Assembly (NCBI GenBank): GCA_026982915.1
Contig: JALWQU010000200.1
Location: forward strand, 1 to 10,991
DNA length: 10,991 nucleotides
Direction: 5' to 3'
Source of the DNA: Candidatus Altimarinota bacterium
Lineage (GTDB): Bacteria; Patescibacteriota; Gracilibacteria; UBA4473
Under the pieces are notes generated by a model. That model was not told the origin of the DNA. It ran no database searches and was given only the letters and a program-made list of their open reading frames with translations. A program made the position numbers and the translations under genes. How positions within the stretch are numbered: the first letter of the stretch is position 1; every line of letters begins with the position of its first letter. Below are positions 5,411 through 10,991 of this stretch, piece after piece.

Positions 5411-7111
5411 CTAAAGTTTATAATTTTTACCTTGTTCGAAATAAGTAGTCGCGCCTTTCCAATGAATATAGTACGCAATTTTTTTCTCTCGGGCGACGAT
5501 AGCTGAATGAGAGAGCACACCGCCTTGTTCAAGAATAATCGCCTTACACTGATTTATTTCTAGTATCCATTGATTATCAAAATACGGGGCTACAAGAATG
5601 CAATCACGGGGTATATTGCCACGAAATAGCTTTGGGGTTTTTATCACGAAAGCGTTGCCTTTAATCGGTAAATGCGAAACCACCCTATCGCCTTTTTTTA
5701 CCGCTTGATCCATTGTACCGCCTAGTGTTGAGGGTAAATCAAAAAAAGAATAAGCCAGATCTTCTTGGTACTTTTGTATTAAGTCGGTTTTTCTGTCCGC
5801 TATATTCTTGGGAATATTTTCAATAGCTGTTTCAAAAAAGCTTAACGGTTCTTTTCTGAGGCTTTTTTTAAGCTTATCGTATTCCCAGAGCCACCATTGT
5901 TTATAATAATTTCGCCAATGAACCCAATTATCCTTTAAGGGTAGCACCGGAAAAGGCATTTCTAAAACCGTAGAAGCTTCATATTCCCCCTCCCAAGCAA
6001 CCATTCCGACCGTGTTTCTTTGTTTACTAGCATAGAAATTGGCTACATTCCAGTAAGCAAAAATCTTATAAAAGCGTGACCAATCAAACTCCTTTTCTAA
6101 TCGATTCTTAAGAGCAAAGGCTTTAGCCTTTTGCAGCCATAATGGCTGTCTTACCGCCTGCAGGAAAGGCGTCATTATGTTTTTGGGATGAAAGAAAAGA
6201 GCCTGTAATTCCTTGTTAGCATAAACCTGTCCATTGATAGCACGAGATAAAAATCGAAAGCTTTTGGCCCGAAACCCAAAAGACTGGAAAAACGGAATAT
6301 TCTGGCTAAAACAAGCTTTTATTATCGCGAAACTAAGCGGCGAAAGTACCCCAAAACTTTCCGAAAAATCATTCAGGGTCCATACACCTTTACTTGTTTT
6401 CCGTAAGGCGGTCAGGGCTTTTTCATTGATGATTGGTGTCGCTTTTTTTAAAGCCTTAATGGGTTGCGTTACCGGACGAATCTGGATAACCACTATTTGT
6501 TTACCATCAAAAATCCATTCAACATCAACCGATTTTTTAAAAATCTTATCGAGTTTTACCACTAACTCACAAAGCTTTTTTTCGGGTATATCAAAAGGTT
6601 TGAGGGGTGATGGAAAATCTGACGACTTCGAAAGTAAAAAAGCTTCACTCCCCTCTCCCCCAACAACCGATTCGGGTCCAGAATGGCTAATTTCCGCTAA
6701 AAAATGAAAAGGAAAGTATTTCCAAGTTGAAAACAAAACACCGCCCAAAACAGATTTTACAAAAGGCTGAAGGATTAAATTTGTTTGTCCCCTCGGACAT
6801 ATTTTTTCCTGTAGGACTTTGTTTTGATCAAAATAAGTATTCACTGCCTTTGATAGGTCCTGAGTTTTAACGCTTCCCGAACTCATAAAATGCCCTGCAA
6901 AGGATGATCCTTCCCCGTCTTCACCAGAAATACAGCTTCGAACGATGTAATAATTTGCCTTAGTTTGATCTATGAAATTATTTAATAAATCCACACAGGC
7001 TTGGTTCTTCAAAATAGCTTCTGATAAAAAAAGTGTTTTTGGCGTCTCTATTCCGACCTTTTCAGCTTTTTCGAGATAAGCGAATTTAGGCGGTTTTATC
7101 ATGAATTTCAT
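5411..7111 (-). CDS. PEP-utilizing phosphotransferase without PEP/pyruvate barrel (rifampicin-phosphotransferase-like architecture), substrate unknown
   Basis: A 566-residue protein. Residues about 1-216 form the ATP-binding domain of the PEP synthase/PPDK family: IVRSCISGEDGEGSSFAG (56-73) is the nucleotide-binding segment, LGGVLFS (122-128) and the Gly-rich SGPESVVGG (144-152) follow, and VDVEWIFDG...VIQIRPVTQ (195-216) supplies the Mg-binding D/E and Q-x-R residues. Residues about 230-470 are helical and rich in Trp, Tyr and Phe and match nothing I know. The C-terminal ~90 residues are the swivelling phosphohistidine domain, with GGVLSHSAIVARE (530-542), phosphorylatable His535 and Arg541. 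The PEP/pyruvate TIM barrel (about 300-400 residues) is missing, as in rifampicin phosphotransferase, but this protein is about 300 residues shorter than that enzyme. The likely chemistry is ATP-driven His phosphorylation and phosphate transfer to a small molecule held by the middle region. The start is the first ATG, 19 bases after the rhodanese gene; Met4 is an alternative. Confidence 0.85.
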   Translation of the reverse strand: MKFMIKPPKFAYLEKAEKVGIETPKTLFLSEAILKNQACVDLLNNFIDQTKANYYIVRSCISGEDGEGSSFAGHFMSSGSVKTQDLSKAVNTYFDQNKVLQEKICPRGQTNLILQPFVKSVLGGVLFSTWKYFPFHFLAEISHSGPESVVGGEGSEAFLLSKSSDFPSPLKPFDIPEKKLCELVVKLDKIFKKSVDVEWIFDGKQIVVIQIRPVTQPIKALKKATPIINEKALTALRKTSKGVWTLNDFSESFGVLSPLSFAIIKACFSQNIPFFQSFGFRAKSFRFLSRAINGQVYANKELQALFFHPKNIMTPFLQAVRQPLWLQKAKAFALKNRLEKEFDWSRFYKIFAYWNVANFYASKQRNTVGMVAWEGEYEASTVLEMPFPVLPLKDNWVHWRNYYKQWWLWEYDKLKKSLRKEPLSFFETAIENIPKNIADRKTDLIQKYQEDLAYSFFDLPSTLGGTMDQAVKKGDRVVSHLPIKGNAFVIKTPKLFRGNIPRDCILVAPYFDNQWILEINQCKAIILEQGGVLSHSAIVAREKKIAYYIHWKGATTYFEQGKNYKL

Positions 7112-7130
7112 TTAGGCGTTACTTATTAAT

Positions 7131-8111
7131 TTATGAGTCTTTCTTTAAATATCCTTCAATCTTCCCTCCAGATTTTTCAAAAAGGTAGCCAAAAGCCACC
7201 GCGCTAAAACAAGATGATTCCGTATCACAAATAAGAATGATAGGTTCAGAAATAAAGCGTTGGATAAACCGATCTTGATCGTTTGTCGATACAAGATCTC
7301 CCTCATAGGAATAAGCCGGTAACAGCCTTTTTTCTGGGGGTGCAACGGTTTCTATGTAAATTTTGGCATACGAGCTATTCTTGACTTCTGCCTCAGTAAG
7401 TAATGGGTACCGATCGTCTATAAAATCAAATTCATCACGCCCTTCTATTGGTAATCCGGCTTCTACCCAAGCTCCCAAGCCCCCTCGAATAAAGGCTATA
7501 TTTTTATACCCTTTTAGTTGTAATAAGTTCGCGATTAAAAAGCCTCGAATACCCGAATAGCAAACAATAACTATTTTTTTATTCTTCGGAAGATCTGGGA
7601 AAATATTATTAACAAAGTCACCGTAACGATAAAACCGACTTCCCGACAAGAAAAAAGCCTTAATCTCCATCGCCTCACGAACATCTATCAAGACTAGATT
7701 TTCAGGAGATTTGGATAATAGCGCCTGTAGTTTTTTGGGAGAATAGGACTCAATAATCTCAATAGGAACGGGTAAAAATCCTTTTTGGGAACGAAAAGCA
7801 TTCATCTTGCCTTGAAGCTCTTTCAATAATCTCCGTTTCCAGTCCCGATAATAAAAATTCTTCTCGGTCTTAAAAACTGTCTCAATATCCCACATTTCCC
7901 CGGCCGTAGTCGATGAGGTTTCTTTGGAAAAATAAAGTTCTGGTGGGTAAATCAAAAACCATAAAAAAATCCCGTTGATAAAAAAAATAAACGCTAATAA
8001 ATAAGCTCGAAGGATATTTTTTGTTGGTTTCAAAAGCATCCACACAAGAATCCCCCATGACCCAAAAGTGAGTCCTTTAATCACGAGCCCTATTGTTTCG
8101 GGTAAAGTCAT
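7131..8111 (-). CDS. Membrane-anchored tandem rhodanese-domain protein
   Basis: A 326-residue protein. Two membrane helices (about 7-27 and 34-55) joined by a basic loop (KPTKNILR) anchor it. The remainder (about 57-326) follows the second helix. With the basic loop inside, both termini would face outward; this topology is an inference. The first rhodanese domain (about 120-225) has LIDVREAMEI (141-150) and the active-site loop CYSGIRG with Cys184 and Arg189, followed by GYKNIAFIRGGLGAW. The second (about 235-326) is degenerate at its start but has a loop in the right place, LICDTESSC (Cys295, Cys301), followed by a helix and GG. Rhodaneses move sulfane sulfur through a Cys persulfide. The start codon lies three bases after the pyrK stop, so the gene belongs to the pyrK operon. 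A link to the pyrimidine enzyme is not obvious. Confidence 0.85.
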   Translation of the reverse strand: MTLPETIGLVIKGLTFGSWGILVWMLLKPTKNILRAYLLAFIFFINGIFLWFLIYPPELYFSKETSSTTAGEMWDIETVFKTEKNFYYRDWKRRLLKELQGKMNAFRSQKGFLPVPIEIIESYSPKKLQALLSKSPENLVLIDVREAMEIKAFFLSGSRFYRYGDFVNNIFPDLPKNKKIVIVCYSGIRGFLIANLLQLKGYKNIAFIRGGLGAWVEAGLPIEGRDEFDFIDDRYPLLTEAEVKNSSYAKIYIETVAPPEKRLLPAYSYEGDLVSTNDQDRFIQRFISEPIILICDTESSCFSAVAFGYLFEKSGGKIEGYLKKDS

Positions 8112-8114
8112 GGG

Positions 8115-8924
8115 CTACCAGTTTTTTCGTTGACCTTCTGATCCACGATGAAATACCCCAAAGTCAGTATAGCCAAGAGCTTTGTCAGCGGAAACAACCG
8201 GGCCCGTCTGACACATCTTTTCACCGCTTTCGGTTACACACTGCCCACAAATACCAAATCCACACTTCATATAACGCTCAATAGAAACCTCACAGGCGAC
8301 TTTTTCATCGGTTGCCATTTGAGCAATAGCCTTCATCATCACTTCTGGTCCACAGGTCTGAATCAAATCAATTTTTTCTTTGGCGAGTAGATCTTGTAAT
8401 ACATGCGTTGTAAACCCTTCCGTCCCTTTCGTTCCGTCATTGGTCGCCACAAGCACCCGAAATCCGGCTTCTTCGCACCATTTTTCATGCATCAGTAGGT
8501 TCGCACTCCTAGCCCCAATAATCATGGTCACCTTTGACCCTGCTTCTTGATGCTTTTTCCCCACAAAATGAAGTGGAGCGGTTCCATAACCACCACCAAC
8601 AAGGACGATATTTTTATTCTTAACCGTACTAAACCCATGACCAAAGCTGCCACGAAGCCCGATCATATTCCCCTTTTTAAATTCAAATAATTTTTCGGTT
8701 GCCGGCCCCACCTTACAGATCGTGAGCCAAATTTCGCCATCATAATCCCGTGCGATAGAAAAAGGTTTTTCATCATATCCCGGAATCCACAGCATACAAA
8801 ATTGCCCGGGTTTCGATCCCAGTGTTCCCTTGAAAACAAAGGTGCGAATATTTTCCGCCTCTTCCCACATATCATGGATCGCGAAGGCTTTTGGTTCGGT
8901 ATTAAGCGCGTGAATAAGGGTCAT
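8115..8924 (-). CDS. pyrK: Dihydroorotate dehydrogenase electron-transfer subunit (class 1B)
   Basis: A 269-residue protein, normal length for PyrK. It carries electrons from PyrD's FMN through a [2Fe-2S] cluster and FAD to NAD+. FAD-binding residues are in EKPFSIARD (52-60). The NAD-binding motif is LVGGGYGTAPL (108-118), and the CGPEVMM segment (191-197) is typical of the ferredoxin-reductase fold. The C-terminal cluster loop has all four cysteines (221, 226, 229, 238) in CEVSIERYMKCGFGICGQC and MCQTGPVV. Its partner pyrD lies 634 bases upstream, separated by a toxin-antitoxin pair. The ATG follows the toxin stop codon with no base between (TAA then ATG), so translation is probably coupled to the toxin. 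No Shine-Dalgarno is seen. The rhodanese gene follows after three bases. Confidence 0.95.
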   Translation of the reverse strand: MTLIHALNTEPKAFAIHDMWEEAENIRTFVFKGTLGSKPGQFCMLWIPGYDEKPFSIARDYDGEIWLTICKVGPATEKLFEFKKGNMIGLRGSFGHGFSTVKNKNIVLVGGGYGTAPLHFVGKKHQEAGSKVTMIIGARSANLLMHEKWCEEAGFRVLVATNDGTKGTEGFTTHVLQDLLAKEKIDLIQTCGPEVMMKAIAQMATDEKVACEVSIERYMKCGFGICGQCVTESGEKMCQTGPVVSADKALGYTDFGVFHRGSEGQRKNW

Positions 8925-9185
8925 TTAGTAAACTTGATTATGAGTTCCAACTTTCAAAAATATAATTTCAATATAGCCATTCTTTTCTTCAAAAACAATC
9001 CTTAAATTCCCCCCGACTGATATAGCTCGCTTCCCTTGTAGTTTCCCCTGTAGTTCATGATTTCTCAGTCTAGTGTCAAATGGATTTTTACTAAAGATTT
9101 TAATAGCCTTTATTACGCGTACCTGTTCTCCTTTTTTCAAAGATATAAACATCTTCTTAAACTTATTTGATCGTTTTATTTTCAT
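8925..9185 (-). CDS. Type II toxin, YafQ/RelE-family mRNA interferase
   Basis: An 86-residue basic protein of the RelE/ParE superfamily, closest to the YafQ branch as I read it. Such toxins cut mRNA on the ribosome. Family hallmarks: NPFDTRLRNHELQGKLQGKR (34-53) with His43, the GNLRIVFEE strand with Arg62, and the C-terminal GTHNQVY with His82 and Tyr86. In E. coli YafQ the catalytic set also includes a His and an Asp in the middle strand (DAHVEPDW); the equivalent segment here is AISVGGNLR and lacks both, as in many shorter RelE/StbE-type relatives. It starts two bases after the antitoxin stop, and its own stop abuts pyrK. Toxin and antitoxin are presumably made together from the promoter at 9514-9542. 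Confidence 0.88.
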   Translation of the reverse strand: MKIKRSNKFKKMFISLKKGEQVRVIKAIKIFSKNPFDTRLRNHELQGKLQGKRAISVGGNLRIVFEEKNGYIEIIFLKVGTHNQVY

Positions 9186-9187
9186 CT

Positions 9188-9484
9188 TTATTTTTTCTGA
9201 GCAGAAGCAAGATCTCCTAAAAATTCATCCCAAGAGTCAAAAGTTTTGGTATCTATATCGGCCTTTATTTCTTCTGAAGTTTTCAAGATTTCTGTTACTT
9301 CTTCTTCCGAAAAATCAGACGTTCTTTTGGGCTGATAGCCCATATCTGAAAGCTCACCCTGTAAATACTTTGTACAAAAGTAGCCCAACAACCCCGGAAA
9401 AGTTATTCCGTCCTGCTTTGTTTTTTTTAAAACAGCTTCTGTTAAAAGTTCATCCATAGGAATCGTTATATTTTTTATTGCCAT
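9188..9484 (-). CDS. Antitoxin of the RelB/DinJ type
   Basis: A 98-residue protein directly upstream of the YafQ/RelE-like toxin, separated by two bases. This is the standard antitoxin-first order. The N-terminus (KNITIPMDELLTEAVLKKTKQDG) reads as a short beta strand followed by a helix, as in ribbon-helix-helix DNA-binding antitoxins. The C-terminal part (about 55-98) is acidic and probably flexible (SEEEVTEILKTSEEIKAD, then FDSWDEFLGDLASAQ), as expected for the segment that wraps the toxin. By analogy it neutralises the toxin and represses its own promoter. The assignment rests mainly on position and overall shape; sequence similarity to named families is weak. The start is the first ATG, with no Shine-Dalgarno. 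Confidence 0.78.
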   Translation of the reverse strand: MAIKNITIPMDELLTEAVLKKTKQDGITFPGLLGYFCTKYLQGELSDMGYQPKRTSDFSEEEVTEILKTSEEIKADIDTKTFDSWDEFLGDLASAQKK

Positions 9485-9513
9485 TTTTTTGAAAGTTATT
9501 GTTAGTTACTAAA

Positions 9514-9542
9514 ATAATACCTATTCCTAAGACAATTTCCAA
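9514..9542 (-). promoter_or_regulatory. Promoter of the toxin-antitoxin / pyrK gene string
   Basis: TTGGAA (9542-9537, 4 of 6) and TATTAT (9519-9514, 5 of 6) are 17 bases apart in the 73-base gap between pyrD and the antitoxin. The predicted leader is about 22 bases. Three GTTA units (9496-9507 on the plus strand) lie just downstream and could be part of an antitoxin operator. No terminator separates pyrD from this promoter, so both promoters may feed pyrK. Confidence 0.55.
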
Positions 9543-9557
9543 GAACTTCGATCGTTT

Positions 9558-10487
9558 TTACTTCAATTGATGAAATAAACCCACAATTTCGGAAATATCG
9601 GTAATCCCCTCTTTTGTGAGCCAATCAGCCATTTCTTTGGTTGCTTTTTCCCAAAAATCATCTCCGTGGTAATAAATTGCGGTTCCTACGCCGACAAGCG
9701 TCCCGCCCGCCATCATGATCTCAAGGGCTTCCCTTCCAGAATTTACCCCACCTGTCGCGATAATCGGAATATCGACTGATTGGTAAATATCGTATACCGC
9801 TTTCACCGCTATGGGGAAAATAGCTGGACCAGAAACACCACCGACTCGATTTGCCAGTATTGGGGTTTTCAGATCAATATTCCATCGCATACCCGGTCCC
9901 ACCGTATTGATGGCCGTAATCGCATCAGCTCCTGCATCCTGACACGCCCGAGCTATTTTGCCGATATTGGTTACATTGGGTGATAATTTTATGGCGATTG
10001 GCAGTGTTGTCGCCTTTCGCACAATACTCGTTACTTCTGCTGCCGTAGCGGTTTCACAAGCAAAAGGTTTCCCAAATTCATCTTCTACATTGGGGCAAGA
10101 AATATTAACCTCAAGCATATCCGGCTTTTCGGTCATCGCCTCAATCGCTATCGCTATGTCTCGAAATTCTTCTTTTTTCCCGCCGACAATATTGGCGATG
10201 AGTGGGGCTTTTCTCGTGGGTAAGTATTGCCCGAGTTCTTCGACCGCCTTTGTAATCCCCGCATCCGATAAACCAACGGCGTTCATAAAATACTCTGGTG
10301 TCCCAAACATGGTTGGGTTTTTGTGTCCTGGATGTGGATTTTTCCAGAGTGATTTTGTGGTAATGCCTCCAGCGCCTTTTTTTACACTATGGGCAAAACT
10401 CGCTCCGGTAACACCGAGTATTCCCGAGGCTAAAACCAATGGATTTGGGAAGGTTATGCCACTACATTTCAGGGAAAGATTGGTCAT
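9558..10487 (-). CDS. pyrD: Dihydroorotate dehydrogenase, catalytic subunit (class 1B)
   Basis: A 309-residue FMN enzyme that oxidises dihydroorotate to orotate, the fourth step of pyrimidine synthesis. The length and the presence of pyrK make it class 1B. Visible signatures: LASGILGVTG (19-28), GGITTKSLW with Lys45, the substrate-binding N69-x-x-G72 in FMNAVGLS, and VNISCPNV (127-134) with the catalytic base Cys131. IKLSPNV supplies the FMN-contacting Lys, NTVGPGM follows, and ATGGVNSGREALEIMMAG is the C-terminal phosphate-binding loop. The start at 10487 matches the family N-terminus. A -10-like TATACT sits five bases upstream, so the message may be leaderless. The gene is insulated from the right-hand neighbour by the terminator at 10550-10577. 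No other pyr gene is in the window. Confidence 0.96.
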   Translation of the reverse strand: MTNLSLKCSGITFPNPLVLASGILGVTGASFAHSVKKGAGGITTKSLWKNPHPGHKNPTMFGTPEYFMNAVGLSDAGITKAVEELGQYLPTRKAPLIANIVGGKKEEFRDIAIAIEAMTEKPDMLEVNISCPNVEDEFGKPFACETATAAEVTSIVRKATTLPIAIKLSPNVTNIGKIARACQDAGADAITAINTVGPGMRWNIDLKTPILANRVGGVSGPAIFPIAVKAVYDIYQSVDIPIIATGGVNSGREALEIMMAGGTLVGVGTAIYYHGDDFWEKATKEMADWLTKEGITDISEIVGLFHQLK

Positions 10488-10492
10488 TTTTA

Positions 10493-10498
10493 AGTATA
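10493..10498 (-). promoter_or_regulatory. Possible -10 box for pyrD, against the start codon
   Basis: TATACT on the minus strand (5 of 6 to TATAAT) ends five bases before the pyrD ATG, which would place the transcript start at the start codon. No convincing -35 is found 16-18 bases upstream (GATTTA at best). The region is A/T-rich, so this is tentative. Confidence 0.35.
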
Positions 10499-10549
10499 AT
10501 TTAGGCCTATTTTTTTAAATCGTACTAGAAAACTAAGAGGAAATAAAAT

Positions 10550-10577
10550 AAAAAACACTCATTTATGAGTGTTTTTT
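10550..10577 (-). terminator. Intrinsic terminator (works in either direction)
   Basis: ACACTCA and TGAGTGT pair around loop TAAA (minus-strand reading), and flanking A and T runs extend the pairing to 12 bp. On the minus strand it is followed by T6-A-TTTT-A-TTT. It lies 33 bases after the stop codon of the 59-residue gene and ends its transcript before pyrD. The symmetric A/T runs let it also stop plus-strand transcription. Confidence 0.9.
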
Positions 10578-10609
10578 ACTTTTTAAGAAAGCGAAAGCCT
10601 ATGGAAGTT

Positions 10610-10789
10610 TTACTGGATCATATCCAGAACCGCAAAGAGATTTGCCTGTAGCACACTAGCGTCTGTTACATCAAGTGACGGAATATTATCCAAGAAATAA
10701 AGTCCGAAAGTGAAGATCGCCAAGGCGGCTGTCGCAATAGAAGCCTCTGTCTTTTGTAGCTTGTTAACGATTTTTTTTATTTTTGCCAT
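10610..10789 (-). CDS. Small single-helix membrane protein, 59 residues, unknown function
   Basis: An open frame from ATG 10789 to TAA 10610-10612. It has a strongly basic N-terminus (MAKIKKIVNKLQK), one hydrophobic segment (about 15-34, ASIATAALAIFTFGLYFL), and a polar C-terminal stretch with two Asp-rich turns (LDNIPSLDVTDASV) ending in an amphipathic segment. The basic side should be cytoplasmic. I do not recognise the family. Support that it is real: a good extended -10 promoter upstream, a strong terminator 33 bases after the stop, and a sensible residue composition. It is therefore a monocistronic unit, probably well expressed. The leader is about 35 bases, C/A-rich near the start, with no Shine-Dalgarno. 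Confidence 0.7.
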   Translation of the reverse strand: MAKIKKIVNKLQKTEASIATAALAIFTFGLYFLDNIPSLDVTDASVLQANLFAVLDMIQ

Positions 10790-10826
10790 GTTTGTTTTGG
10801 GTTAGTAAATTAATTATGACAAATAT

Positions 10827-10855
10827 ATTATAACATGTTTTTTAAGTAAATACAA
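10827..10855 (-). promoter_or_regulatory. Extended -10 promoter of the 59-residue protein gene
   Basis: On the minus strand TTGTAT (10855-10850, 3 of 6) is followed by a 17-base spacer that ends in TGT, then a perfect TATAAT (10832-10827). This gives the extended -10 form TGTTATAAT. The start of transcription is expected near 10820, leaving a leader of about 30 bases. Confidence 0.65.
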
Positions 10856-10975
10856 GTCATAGTCTTCTTAAAAGTCTTAAGAATTTAAAACAAAAAACCT
10901 AAAAAAAGGCTTAAATAAAAGGAAAAAGCGAGTAAAATAAAGAACGAAAACCCTTAATTTACCACCCTTTTTCCC

Positions 10976-10991
10976 ATGAACAAACTACTAT
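10976..10991 (+). CDS. Possible start of a plus-strand gene cut by the window edge
   Basis: An ATG at 10976 opens a frame (MNKLL) that continues to the edge. The basic residue followed by leucines would suit a signal peptide or membrane helix. Only five codons are visible. A TAAAAT at 10932-10937 could be a -10 box. Offered only because the preceding 120 bases hold no other gene. Confidence 0.3.

Noticed and set aside
6234..6707. Plus-strand 157-codon open frame antisense to the phosphotransferase gene
   Set aside because: The minus-strand frame has clear family motifs; this one has none.
9958..10518. Plus-strand 186-codon open frame antisense to pyrD
   Set aside because: It lies wholly opposite a well-conserved enzyme and has no recognisable domain; its openness follows from pyrD codon use.
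10856..10975. Hairpin-like A/T-rich stretches as a second terminator or CRISPR-type repeats
   Set aside because: Stems are only 3-5 bp and no regular repeat spacing exists; apart from possible promoter words I see nothing definite here.

Overview
The window looks like a piece of an AT-rich bacterial chromosome. The best guess is a Patescibacteria / Candidate Phyla Radiation type genome. That is an inference, based on two short membrane proteins that resemble hypothetical families I associate with those genomes, very compact gene packing, a PrmC with NLPY instead of NPPY, and no clear Shine-Dalgarno motif in front of any gene. Genes end in TAA, TAG and TGA, so the standard bacterial code fits and a UGA=Gly code is not indicated. 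No stretch longer than about 300 bases lacks a gene.

Left part (1-2300): the start of a secreted protein on the minus strand runs off the left edge. It diverges from a plus-strand O-antigen ligase/polymerase-like membrane protein (334-1605). A short apparent cistron start overlaps the end of that gene and runs into a ~96-bp palindromic repeat, which seems to have cut it off. Reading the other way are tRNA-Leu(CAA) and, only 10 bases behind it, a small two-helix membrane protein. A perfect 13-bp inverted repeat lies upstream of the tRNA.

Middle part (2300-5400): a minus-strand pair encodes a three-helix membrane protein and a Bcp-type peroxiredoxin. It diverges from prmC (release-factor glutamine methyltransferase), which converges on and overlaps an AI-2E/PerM-family membrane protein. 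The AI-2E gene has its own promoter directly against its start codon.

Right part (5411-10487): one long minus-strand gene string in the order pyrD, antitoxin, YafQ/RelE-like toxin, pyrK, membrane-anchored tandem rhodanese, PEP-utilizing phosphotransferase. PyrD and PyrK together make the class 1B dihydroorotate dehydrogenase of pyrimidine synthesis. Here they are separated by a toxin-antitoxin module with its own promoter, and the toxin stop codon directly abuts the pyrK start codon. The two genes after pyrK are packed 3 and 19 bases apart. The last one has an ATP-grasp domain and a swivelling His domain but no room for a PEP/pyruvate barrel, an architecture like rifampicin phosphotransferase but shorter. 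The pyrD-to-phosphotransferase string is the most interesting part of the window.

Right edge (10550-10991): a small 59-residue membrane protein stands alone between a good extended -10 promoter and a strong intrinsic terminator. A possible plus-strand gene begins at 10976.
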